Under the pieces are notes generated by a model that saw only the letters and a list, made by a program, of their open reading frames with translations, had not been told where the DNA came from and did not search any database. Source: JAAXHF01 sp963665955 (GTDB taxonomy: Bacteria > Desulfobacterota > Binatia > Bin18). Taken from it: DNA of 64,000 bases. Of the stretch, positions 1 through 8,399 are shown in pieces. The stretch covers positions 4,402,001 to 4,466,000 of the forward strand of contig OZ246887.1 in the NCBI GenBank assembly GCA_965231765.1. Direction: 5' to 3'. The position numbers and the translations under genes were made by a program. Position 1 is the stretch's first letter. Each line of letters opens with the position of its first letter.

Positions 1-214
1 TTTTCCTCCCAGAATAGCCGCGCAGCACTGTATACCACGCCACTCGCGGCCATGTCTTGCGGTCGCCATTCTATCATAGCTGTTCCGAGGACTCACCCGA
101 CTGTGCTTTTTTCTTACCAGTCCTGACTCATCTGACCCTCCTTACCTCACAACGTGAAAGCTGATAGCAAACCGCTCAGCACTGTATTTAAGTACTTCAT
201 TGTTGGAGGTGGGG
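1..214 (+). promoter_or_regulatory. upstream region of the uvrA fusion
   Basis: No gene is seen. The 11-mer CAGCACTGTAT occurs twice, at 23-33 and 177-187, and the second copy lies just before the ribosome-binding site. CTGTAT resembles one half of an enterobacterial LexA box, but no good second half follows, so SOS control is only a guess. GGAGG at 205-209 is followed five bases later by GTG at 215. Confidence 0.3.
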
Positions 215-3200
215 GTGAAGAGCAACGGGACACGTCACAGCAGCATTTCTATTGCTGGCGCACGCCAAAACAATCTCAAAAATATTAATGTCGATATCCC
301 TCTGAATCAGCTGACAGTGATAACGGGAGTCAGTGGCTCGGGCAAGTCAAGCCTGGCGTTCGACATCTTGTATGCAGAAGGACAACGACGCTATGTCGAG
401 AGCTTTTCGGCTTATGCTCGCCAGTTTCTTGACCGGATGGATAAACCGCAGGTCGAGAAAATCGAGGGCATCCTGCCCGCTATCGCTATCGACCAGAATC
501 GCCCGGTCCGGACCTCGCGTTCAACCGTGGGTACGATGACCGAGCTGCACGACCATCTGAAGCTCCTCTTTTCCAAGATTGGGGTGCTGTACTGCGCTCA
601 ATGCGGACAGCCCGTGAAGCGTGACTCGGCCGAGTCCGTCTTCAGAAAGCTCTCTGAAGAGCAGCCTGAAGGGGCGCGATTCTACGTGACTTTTAGTGTT
701 GCTGCGCCAAGTGCATTAGCCTGGAGCGAAATCCGGGATGGATTTGTTCGGGCTGGCTTCCATCGCCTCGTCACCGATGGAGAGATTATCGACATTCAGG
801 AACTCGAAGAACGGCCTGACAGTCTGACTGCACAGGAACAGTGTAGCGTCCTGGTCGATCGATTAAGCCTGAACTCCCGGAACAAAAAACGCACCCATGA
901 TTCGTTGGAGCAGGCGTTTCAATACGGCAAGGGACGACTCACCCTCATCTTTCCTGACGACAAAGAGACAGCACTGGCATTTTCCAATCGACTTGAGTGC
1001 GCGGCGTGTCAGATTGTGTATAAGGAACCCGTCCCGAACCTGTTTTCTTTTAATAGCCCGCTCGGCGCATGTGAGAAGTGCAAGGGGTTCGGCCGAACGA
1101 TTGATCTTGATCTTGCTCTCGTAGTGCCTGATCCGATTCTGTCTCTCAAAGACGGTGCGATCAAACCGTGGCGGATTAAGGCTGCCCAATGGGAGCGGCG
1201 TGAATTGTTTGAGTTTTGCAAACAACAACACATTTCTACCACCGTTCCCTGGCAAGACCTGAGTGAAGAACAACAGCACCTGATCATGGATGGGGATGGC
1301 GATTATTATGGCGTGCGTGGCTGGTTTAAGTGGTTAGAGACAAAAACGTATAAAATGCACGTCCGGGTCTTCTTGGCCCGCTATCGGGGCTATTTTTCGT
1401 GTGATGATTGCTCTGGTGCCCGCCTCAAACCGGAATCTTTGCTGTACCGAGTTGGAGGTAAAACCCTCTCAGACATTAATCTGCTCAGTGTTGGCGAGTG
1501 CTCAGCTTTTTTTGAGGGACTCAAACTCTCGGCGTTTCAGGATCAAGTTGCCCATCTCATTCTGGATGAGGTCCGGAAACGGCTGCGCTATCTGGTCGAA
1601 GTCGGCGTTGACTATCTGACCCTTGACCGTCAGTCACGGACCTTATCTGGTGGTGAGCTCGAACGGGTTGATCTGACGACAGCCATCGGCTCTGCCTTGG
1701 TCAATACCTTGTATATTCTGGATGAGCCTTCAATTGGCCTGCATCCGCGCGATAGCCACCGCTTGGTGCGCATCCTGCAAAACCTGCGTGATAACGGTAA
1801 TACGGTGGTTGTCGTTGAGCATGACCCAGAGATCATTAAAGAAGCCGATAATATTCTTGATCTGGGGCCACAGGCAGGTGAGAAGGGCGGCGAGATCGTC
1901 TTTGCCGGTCCATATGACAAGATCCTCCGTGACAAAAAATCTCTGACCGGTAAGTATTTGTCGCGGCGTCTGACCATCCCTGTCCCAAAAACGCGCCGGG
2001 TACCGCAGCCTGGTCAGGCACTCAAAATCGTCAAAGCCAGCGCGCATAATCTGAAACATATTGATGTCGAAATTCCGCTGGGTTGTATGGTGTGTCTCAC
2101 CGGGGTGTCCGGCTCGGGAAAATCGACCCTCGTGGAAGATGTCTTGTACCGGGGGCTCAAAAAGCGTCGGGGAGAATCGGTTGGTATTCCTGGTGAGTGT
2201 CAGGACATTCTGGGCTTAAAGCAGATCGCTGATGTAATTTTTGTCGATCAGGCCCAGATTGGGACGACGCCACGGGCAAATTTGCTGACGTATACAAAGG
2301 CGTTTGATCCACTCCGGCGTCTGTTGGCCGGCACTGAGCTGGCCAAACTGCGCGGCTACAGCACGGGGACCTTCTCATTCAATGTTGAAGGCGGACGCTG
2401 CGATGCGTGTAAGGGCGAGGGTTGTGAAAAGGTCGAGATGCAGTTTTTGTCCGACGTCTACGTGCCGTGTCCGGAATGCCATGGAACCCGGTTTCGGGCT
2501 GAGGTCTTAGAAGTGACCTATCAGGGCAAGAATCTGACCAGCATCATGGCCATGACGGTCAACGAGGCGATTGAGTTTTTTGCTGGCAAGACTGAGTTAG
2601 TGCGACGGTTATCTCCCTTGGCCGCCGTTGGCCTTGATTACGTCCGTTTGGGCCAATCCCTGACGACCTTATCGGGCGGGGAAGCCCAGCGTCTCAAGCT
2701 AGCCGCCCATATTGGCCGAGAAAAGGCCGAGAATGGACGGCAAGGCAAGACGCTGTTTATTTTTGACGAACCGACGACTGGGTTACATTTTGCCGATATT
2801 CAGAAGCTGTTGACGGCGTTTAATAGTTTAGTTGAACGCGGGCATTCGGTGCTGATCATCGAACATAACCTGGATGTGATCAAGTGCGCCGATTATGTCA
2901 TCGACCTGGGACCAGAAGGGGGCGATGGGGGAGGGGAGGTTATTGCGCAGGGGACGCCGGAGGCGGTGGCTCAGGTAAAAAAATCGCATACAGGGAAGTA
3001 TCTTGCGCAGGTTTTGGGAAAGGCAAAGAGCAAAGAGCAAGGAGCAAAGAGCAAAGAGCAAGGAGCAAAGAGCAAAGAGCGAAAGGCAAGGCTCAAGAAA
3101 GCTGTGACTCCGACCGCTATTTCTGTTGTAGGGGCAAAAGAGCATAACCTGCAGAATGTCTCGATCGATATTCCTCGTGATGAGGTGATCGTGGTGACTG

Positions 3201-5896
3201 GTCTGTCTGGGTCGGGCAAGTCTACGTTGGTGTTTGACATTGTGTATGCTGAGGGCCAGCGACGTTATATCGACAGTTTATCGGCGTATTCACGCCAGTT
3301 TCTTAAAGTCTTGGCCAAACCAAATGTTGATCTGCTGACGGGTATTCCGCCGACGGTGGCGATTGAACAGCGGATGAGCCGCGGTGGGCGGAACTCGACG
3401 GTGGCGACAGTGACTGAAGTGTCGCATTATCTGAGGTTGTTATATGCCAAGATTGGGGTCCAGCACTGTGTTGAGTGTGCCCAACCCCTGTCCGCTCAGA
3501 GCCGGAGCCAGATTCTGGGTCTTATTCAGAGCGACTTTATGGGCCAGGAGATTACTTTTTTGGCGCCAGTTATTCGAGGTCGCAAAGGATTTCATAAAGA
3601 TGTCTTGGCTGGAGCCCGGAAGCTCGGCTTCGTCCGGGCTCGGATTGACGGCAAGATTGCCGAGATTACGCCGGATATGAGTCTGGCTCGTTTTAAAGAG
3701 CATGATATTGAAGTCGTGATTGGCAAGACTGAAATTGCCAAGACGACTCAACAACTCGAAACACTGCTCCAGGACGCACTGCGGATGGGCAATGGCGCGG
3801 TGCATATCATAGGGAATGAGACTGAGCGTATTTACAGCGAAAAATTATTCTGCGCGCCATGCGGTTTGGGCTACGAGGAACTTGACCCGCGTATGTTCTC
3901 GTTTAATAGCCGCCAGGGAGCATGTCCGGAATGCACGGGGCGGGGCTTTCGGTGGGAATTTGACCCGCAGCTCTTGGTCCCGAATCCGCACAAATCACTT
4001 AAAGAAGATGCGCTCCTGCCTCTAACGGCAACTGGGTTTAAACGGGATCTTGCGCGTTTGCTGCGAGGGCTGAAAAAATACCGTGTTCCTGTTGATAAAC
4101 CTTTTAGTGAGCTGACTGAGAAACAGCAGCAACTCGTCTTTCGCGGCAATGACAAAGGGGTCCGGGGCGCACTTGATATCCTGAATGACGCCTTGGCCGA
4201 TGGTGATGGGGACGGCAAGAATGCCGTCTTTTCCTTATCGCAATTTCTCAGCGAAGTGCCGTGTCCAATGTGTGACGGGACTCGCATCAATGCTCGGGCA
4301 CGCGCCGTGCAGGTCAAAAGCAAAGCCATCTGGGAGGTCATGGGCATGCCAGCGCTCGACTGCCTCCAGCATATGACGGATCTGCCTCTGGCTGACCGTG
4401 ATGAGTTGATTGGCGAGCCGATTCTCAAAGAGATTGTTCCGCGCCTGTCTTTTCTGAATGAAGTTGGGCTGTCGTATTTGGCGCTTGATCGACGGGCGAA
4501 TACCTTGTCTGGAGGCGAGGCGCAACGGATTCGCCTCGCCGCTCAGCTTGGCTCAAATTTGCGCGGTGTATGTTACATCCTGGATGAACCTACGATCGGT
4601 CTACATCCACGTGACAATGAACGCCTGATTAAGACCCTGCGCAGCCTGCAGGAGCGAGGCAATACTGTTCTCGTCGTCGAACATGATGAACAGACGATTG
4701 CCAACGCTGATGTGGTGATTGACCTTGGTCCGGGTGCGGGGACACATGGCGGGAAAGTGGTCGCGATCGGGGTACCCCACGAACTGCGTGATAATCCAGA
4801 ATCGCTGACTGGACAGTTCCTGAACGCTACCCATCCCCGGCTGGGGCCCGCCCGATCGCTGGATGAGCGGCCACGTCTGTTGATCCGTGGCGCCCGCGAA
4901 CATAATCTTCAGAATATTGATGTAGAGCTCCCGATTGGCACCTGGGTGTGTGTGACTGGTGTGTCTGGTTCAGGCAAGAGTTCTCTGGTGCAAGAGGTTT
5001 TAGTGAAGGGTCTCAGAAAGCAGCTGGGCCGATTTGCTGGTCGGACTGGCCTTCATGATGGGATTGAAGGCAGTGCACCCGTCGAACGTGTGGTTGAGGT
5101 TGATCAGACGCCTATTGGGAAAACCCCGCGTTCTGTTCCCGCTTCGTACGTTGGGCTATGGGATGAAGCCCGCAAGCTGTTTGCTTTACTGCCTGAAGCC
5201 CGTCTCCGGGGCTATAAGCCAGGCCGATTTTCGTTCAATGTCAAAGGCGGACGGTGTGAATCCTGTGCTGGCCAGGGCACGGTGAAGATGGAAATGAGCT
5301 TTCTGCCCGACGTGTATGTGGTTTGTGAAGTGTGTGGTGGGCAGCGTTATAATGAAGAGACGCTGGAAATTGCCTATAATGGCAAAAATATTTCCGACGT
5401 GTTGCAAATGACGATTGAGGAAGCGGCAACGTTTTTCCTTGGCGTACCAAAGATTGTCGGTCCACTACGCTTGCTGAACGATATTGGCATGGGGTATATC
5501 ACCTTGGGGCAGGCGAGCAATACGCTATCCGGCGGCGAGGCACAGCGCATTAAACTGGCCTACGAACTGGCCAAGGAATCCCGAGGGAAAACACTGTATG
5601 TGTTAGACGAGCCAACCACAGGCTTGCATTTTGCGGATATTGAGAAGCTGATCCAGACCCTGCATCGACTGGTGGATAAGGGCAATACGGTCGTGACGAT
5701 CGAGCATAATCTCGACATTATCAAAGAGGCGGACTACATCATCGATCTTGGCCCGGAGGGCGGAGTCGGCGGCGGGCAGATTGTTGCCTGCGGTCCGCCG
5801 AGTGCCTTGCTTAAAAAGAGTAAGCAGTCGTATACCGCCCGGTGTTTGCAGGAGTATATGCAGGGCAGCAGCGCCGGGATGACAGGATTGGAGTAG
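215..5896 (+). CDS. uvrA: tandem-fused excinuclease ABC subunit A (two UvrA units in one chain)
   Basis: UvrA is the DNA-damage sensor of nucleotide excision repair, an ABC-type ATPase that works as a dimer and loads UvrB. A single UvrA is about 940 residues; this protein is about 1,890 and holds two full copies. Copy 1 has Walker A GVSGSGKSS near residue 43 and LDEPSIGLHPRD, then a second ATPase module (GVSGSGKST, LSGGEAQRLKLA, FDEPTTGLHFAD). Copy 2 starts near residue 970 and repeats the order with GLSGSGKST, LDEPTIGLHPRD, GVSGSGKSS and LDEPTTGLHFAD. Both copies keep CxxC zinc motifs (CDACKGEG, CESCAGQG) and the UvrB-binding region (TVGTMTE, TVATVTE). A basic KSKEQGA-repeat linker joins them. 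The first signature motif is altered (LSGGELERV instead of LSGGEAQR). I prefer the GTG start at 215 because GGAGG lies five bases upstream. A TTG at 200 is also in frame. UvrA family is certain; that the fusion acts as an intramolecular dimer is inference. Confidence 0.95.
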   Translation: MKSNGTRHSSISIAGARQNNLKNINVDIPLNQLTVITGVSGSGKSSLAFDILYAEGQRRYVESFSAYARQFLDRMDKPQVEKIEGILPAIAIDQNRPVRTSRSTVGTMTELHDHLKLLFSKIGVLYCAQCGQPVKRDSAESVFRKLSEEQPEGARFYVTFSVAAPSALAWSEIRDGFVRAGFHRLVTDGEIIDIQELEERPDSLTAQEQCSVLVDRLSLNSRNKKRTHDSLEQAFQYGKGRLTLIFPDDKETALAFSNRLECAACQIVYKEPVPNLFSFNSPLGACEKCKGFGRTIDLDLALVVPDPILSLKDGAIKPWRIKAAQWERRELFEFCKQQHISTTVPWQDLSEEQQHLIMDGDGDYYGVRGWFKWLETKTYKMHVRVFLARYRGYFSCDDCSGARLKPESLLYRVGGKTLSDINLLSVGECSAFFEGLKLSAFQDQVAHLILDEVRKRLRYLVEVGVDYLTLDRQSRTLSGGELERVDLTTAIGSALVNTLYILDEPSIGLHPRDSHRLVRILQNLRDNGNTVVVVEHDPEIIKEADNILDLGPQAGEKGGEIVFAGPYDKILRDKKSLTGKYLSRRLTIPVPKTRRVPQPGQALKIVKASAHNLKHIDVEIPLGCMVCLTGVSGSGKSTLVEDVLYRGLKKRRGESVGIPGECQDILGLKQIADVIFVDQAQIGTTPRANLLTYTKAFDPLRRLLAGTELAKLRGYSTGTFSFNVEGGRCDACKGEGCEKVEMQFLSDVYVPCPECHGTRFRAEVLEVTYQGKNLTSIMAMTVNEAIEFFAGKTELVRRLSPLAAVGLDYVRLGQSLTTLSGGEAQRLKLAAHIGREKAENGRQGKTLFIFDEPTTGLHFADIQKLLTAFNSLVERGHSVLIIEHNLDVIKCADYVIDLGPEGGDGGGEVIAQGTPEAVAQVKKSHTGKYLAQVLGKAKSKEQGAKSKEQGAKSKERKARLKKAVTPTAISVVGAKEHNLQNVSIDIPRDEVIVVTGLSGSGKSTLVFDIVYAEGQRRYIDSLSAYSRQFLKVLAKPNVDLLTGIPPTVAIEQRMSRGGRNSTVATVTEVSHYLRLLYAKIGVQHCVECAQPLSAQSRSQILGLIQSDFMGQEITFLAPVIRGRKGFHKDVLAGARKLGFVRARIDGKIAEITPDMSLARFKEHDIEVVIGKTEIAKTTQQLETLLQDALRMGNGAVHIIGNETERIYSEKLFCAPCGLGYEELDPRMFSFNSRQGACPECTGRGFRWEFDPQLLVPNPHKSLKEDALLPLTATGFKRDLARLLRGLKKYRVPVDKPFSELTEKQQQLVFRGNDKGVRGALDILNDALADGDGDGKNAVFSLSQFLSEVPCPMCDGTRINARARAVQVKSKAIWEVMGMPALDCLQHMTDLPLADRDELIGEPILKEIVPRLSFLNEVGLSYLALDRRANTLSGGEAQRIRLAAQLGSNLRGVCYILDEPTIGLHPRDNERLIKTLRSLQERGNTVLVVEHDEQTIANADVVIDLGPGAGTHGGKVVAIGVPHELRDNPESLTGQFLNATHPRLGPARSLDERPRLLIRGAREHNLQNIDVELPIGTWVCVTGVSGSGKSSLVQEVLVKGLRKQLGRFAGRTGLHDGIEGSAPVERVVEVDQTPIGKTPRSVPASYVGLWDEARKLFALLPEARLRGYKPGRFSFNVKGGRCESCAGQGTVKMEMSFLPDVYVVCEVCGGQRYNEETLEIAYNGKNISDVLQMTIEEAATFFLGVPKIVGPLRLLNDIGMGYITLGQASNTLSGGEAQRIKLAYELAKESRGKTLYVLDEPTTGLHFADIEKLIQTLHRLVDKGNTVVTIEHNLDIIKEADYIIDLGPEGGVGGGQIVACGPPSALLKKSKQSYTARCLQEYMQGSSAGMTGLE
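3025..3087 (+). repeat. three 21-bp tandem repeats in the uvrA linker
   Basis: Units at 3025-3045, 3046-3066 and 3067-3087. The first two are identical and the third diverges at its end. Because 21 bp is a multiple of three, the reading frame is kept and the repeats encode KSKEQGA-type heptads, a hydrophilic linker between the two UvrA copies. The unit itself is built from AAAGAGC sub-repeats, so slippage could change linker length. Confidence 0.95.
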
Positions 5897-5916
5897 CCGA
5901 TACTAAGGAGGCAAAC

Positions 5917-6333
5917 ATGCCACGCGGTCCGATTGAGCAGCACATGGAAGACGCCGCCCGCACCTATTTCGCGAATGTAACCAAGGGCGATGTCGAGGGA
6001 ATTTTGGCTTTATTCGCCGACGATGCGCGGCTGATCAACCCGATGACTGGAGAAGAGGGCATCCGGGGCAAGGCGGCGCTGCGGTCTTTTTATCAGAAGC
6101 TTGTTTCAAGTCTGGTCGATTACCACGCCGGTCCGACCGATATTGTGATTGAGGGCAACAAGCTCATCGCGCCCCTGCGCCTGGCCGGCAAGACTGCGGA
6201 CGGCAAACCGATTGAGATGAATAACCTCAATTTTTGGACCTTTGAGAACGGTAAGTTCAAAATTTTACGGATCTACATGGACACCTATCCGTACCGCCAA
6301 GCCCTGAGCCAGGCTTTGGGCGGGAGCAAATAG
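5917..6333 (+). CDS. SnoaL-like / NTF2-fold protein
   Basis: A 138-residue protein with the look of the SnoaL-like/ketosteroid-isomerase superfamily: an N-terminal helix (YFANVTKGDVEGILALF), then ADDARLINPMTGEEGIRGK, which is the typical 'dose of activity, damage, grow' core, then beta strands ending in FWTFENGKFKILRIYMDTY. The fold is a small cone that can be an isomerase, hydrolase or binding protein, so the substrate cannot be told. AAGGAGG at 5905-5911 lies six bases before ATG 5917, which fixes the start. It follows uvrA by 20 bases and could be co-transcribed, but a DNA-repair role is not implied. Confidence 0.8.
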   Translation: MPRGPIEQHMEDAARTYFANVTKGDVEGILALFADDARLINPMTGEEGIRGKAALRSFYQKLVSSLVDYHAGPTDIVIEGNKLIAPLRLAGKTADGKPIEMNNLNFWTFENGKFKILRIYMDTYPYRQALSQALGGSK

Positions 6334-6481
6334 CGGCCTGGAAGGAGCGGCGAAGGTCGAAGTGCCGGGTGTTAGTTCAATAGTTTGTTCTTATGGTACG
6401 CTAACTTAGGTCAATTCCTTCACAAAGGCGCGGGTGTTGTACGGCCGTGCTCACAGACGGTGCGGCTGCGTTTATCGTGCG

Positions 6482-7318
6482 CTAATACAGATTCAGGCTG
6501 TCAATTGAGCAGTTAGCGGAGGCTATTTTGACACTGGTAATCTCTTCATAATGACCGAACGTAAAATTAAACACCATTCTTTCCCTGTCGCTATCGTAAG
6601 CATATAAACTATGAGATTCGTCACGAGTACCTGAGTCTGATCGTGTCGAATAAATGCCTCTCCCCCTGTATTCTATTTCGACTCTACACTCAACATCGGC
6701 GTCAATATATGAACCCCCTTGATAATCGGTCTCAATATTATAGTTTATTGTCGCGTCACAGGCTCGATAATGATCGCCGTTGTAGCTTTCATTGCAATCC
6801 AGCTCGCCACGAGTTAGCTTTACGCAAACTTCGGCGTTTGTCTTATACTCTCTGTCACAATCATCACCGCTAACTCCCTGATCTTTACGACGCTGCGACG
6901 CCGCGAGCAGAGCCTGCATAAGTTCCTTTTGTCGTTGAAGTTCTCTTTGCGACATCGGCACGCATGAGTTGTTCGATTTCTTGTACCCTCTGTTGCACTG
7001 CCAGTTATTCCCAAAAAAGTTGAGACTGGCATTCTCTGGAATCTGAACCTCCAGGCATTTCTGTTCGGCCTTGTAGTATCCTCTGTTACACTGCCAGTCA
7101 TTCCCAAAAAAGTTGAGACTGGCATTCTCTGGAATCTGAATTTTCAGGCACTTCTGTCCAGTTTTGTAATATCCTCTGTTGCACTGCCAATCTGAACCGA
7201 ATGCATTTGGGGAGGCGTTCTCCGGCAAAGATTGAGCTAGGGAAGAGGCAGCAAACAGCAGAATTATTAGGAATACGTAAATACTACTGAACCCTAAATT
7301 CTCACCAAATCGGTTCAT
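6482..7318 (-). CDS. secreted Cys-rich repeat protein, function unknown
   Basis: About 278 residues starting with a clear signal peptide (MNRFGENLGFSSIYVFLI, cleavage probably after SSLAQ). Next come three 31-residue repeats of the type NASLNFFGNDWQCNRGYYK followed by a second Cys and IPE, and a fourth partial repeat (CNRGYKKSNNSC). Each repeat carries two cysteines about ten residues apart, probably forming disulfides in the periplasm or outside the cell. The C-terminal half contains more cysteines and a beta-rich YRGRGIYSTR region but no domain I recognise. ATG at 7318 is preferred because the signal peptide then begins normally and GAGG lies upstream. Base composition is more AT-rich than the neighbours. 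I cannot name a function. Confidence 0.75.
   Translation of the reverse strand: MNRFGENLGFSSIYVFLIILLFAASSLAQSLPENASPNAFGSDWQCNRGYYKTGQKCLKIQIPENASLNFFGNDWQCNRGYYKAEQKCLEVQIPENASLNFFGNNWQCNRGYKKSNNSCVPMSQRELQRQKELMQALLAASQRRKDQGVSGDDCDREYKTNAEVCVKLTRGELDCNESYNGDHYRACDATINYNIETDYQGGSYIDADVECRVEIEYRGRGIYSTRSDSGTRDESHSLYAYDSDRERMVFNFTFGHYEEITSVKIASANCSIDSLNLY
7007..7206 (-). repeat. 93-bp tandem coding repeats
   Basis: The 93-bp unit recurs with a period seen clearly between 7007 and 7100 (identical stretches begin ATTCCCAAAAAAG) and, more diverged, near 7193. It encodes the 31-residue Cys repeats of the secreted protein. The two downstream units are almost identical in DNA, suggesting recent duplication or gene conversion. 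Confidence 0.85.
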
Positions 7319-7379
7319 AGGTGCCTCAACCTTCTCCCACACTACGAATTCACCGGAAATATGCCTTTATCGTAGGTCG

Positions 7380-7408
7380 GATGGGACCACCCGGATTCAA
7401 ATCCCATC
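7380..7408 (-). other. intergenic hairpin between two accessory genes
   Basis: Arms GATGGGA (7380-7386) and TCCCATC (7402-7408) are perfectly complementary with a 15-base loop. No T-run follows on either strand, so it is not a standard intrinsic terminator. Confidence 0.4.
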
Positions 7409-7463
7409 CCGGTAAGAGTACCGTGGATCATTACCGACAGCGTTGCGTGCTTCAGCCGCAATG

Positions 7464-8339
7464 CTAGCTCCTTCCTATCGGCGGCTGAGAGGAGTCTCTG
7501 GTAGCGTCAGTGCGGTCTAACGGATTCTGGGCGTTCAACTCGTTCATCTTCTCCTTGAAGAAGGACTCGTGGCCGCGGAATGTTTCTTTGAGGCTGTCTT
7601 TATTTTCAAGACTGTGCTCGAAAACGTTGACAACGGCGACGATCCCTAGAAACAGGCAATGTGATCCGTGAACCAGTAGCTCACACGAATCGGAATCTGT
7701 GGGTCCATACTGCAATTCCTCAACTTGCCCAACGCCATCCAGGCGGAGATATTGTTCAAGATTACGCGGGGAGGAATGCGCCGCCTTGCTCAGATAAGGA
7801 TAAAGATCCACATACCAATCGTGCATACCTGCTTTTCTGGCATAGTCCTCCATAGGTATCCTTTTTATTTTCTTTTCATCGATTGTCTGTTCGATCTTGT
7901 CTTTAATTTTGTCGAGATTTTCTTCCCGGAGTAATTGCATGTTAGGGGTGTTGTTGTGCCGTGCTTTGTTGGTTGTCTTGAGACGATCTATCTGGTCACT
8001 GTCGATGTATGCCTGTAGAGCTTCGTCACCCTTGGCAACAGCCACTAACTGGAAAACAGCTTCGAGAAGACAACGCAAGACTCCTTTTGCCGACGGCTGC
8101 ATTCCCTTTTCAAACAGGAGAATCTCCGCTTGGTAGAACTCCAGGGCTCGCATGAAGAGACCGGCGACAATAATTTCTCTCGGATCTTTTTTGTGTATTT
8201 TGATGGAGTAGAGCAGCGAATGAGCGTCCCGGTTCAGTTGCTCACACCGATCGAGTAGCGGACGGTGGTTGTTCTTGAATGCGCGAGACCAATCGTCCAC
8301 CCCTTCGCCCAAAAATCCATTATCGTCAAGTTTCAGCAT
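7464..8339 (-). CDS. DUF5677-like protein of unknown function
   Basis: A 291-residue, mostly helical soluble protein. It resembles DUF5677 proteins: the core RALEFYQAEILLFEKG followed by AKGVLRCLLEAVFQL, and a later DLYPYLSKAAHSS segment in which the His and Ser are typical of the family. No signal peptide or membrane helix is seen. The family has no known biochemical role and is often found in accessory or defence-like regions. ATG 8339 has AGGAAGAG about ten bases upstream. It precedes the Cys-repeat gene on the same strand by 145 bases, so co-transcription is possible. Family assignment is from pattern recognition, not a search. Confidence 0.65.
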   Translation of the reverse strand: MLKLDDNGFLGEGVDDWSRAFKNNHRPLLDRCEQLNRDAHSLLYSIKIHKKDPREIIVAGLFMRALEFYQAEILLFEKGMQPSAKGVLRCLLEAVFQLVAVAKGDEALQAYIDSDQIDRLKTTNKARHNNTPNMQLLREENLDKIKDKIEQTIDEKKIKRIPMEDYARKAGMHDWYVDLYPYLSKAAHSSPRNLEQYLRLDGVGQVEELQYGPTDSDSCELLVHGSHCLFLGIVAVVNVFEHSLENKDSLKETFRGHESFFKEKMNELNAQNPLDRTDATRDSSQPPIGRS

Positions 8340-8399
8340 ATTTCTTTACTCTTCCTGAGTCTTCGTGACGAGCCTAAGAGGCACAACAATAATTGTTCC

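Noticed and set aside
3871..4428. 185-aa minus-strand open frame inside uvrA
   Set aside because: Arg/Ser-rich antisense translation of a conserved gene; typical of shadow frames.
6990..7210. Regular repeats that could suggest a CRISPR array
   Set aside because: The 93-bp units are continuous coding repeats in frame with a secreted protein, with no spacers.
7380..7412. tRNA-like GGATTCAAATCCC segment
   Set aside because: It resembles a T-loop, but no acceptor stem, D-arm or anticodon arm can be built around it; it fits a simple hairpin better.
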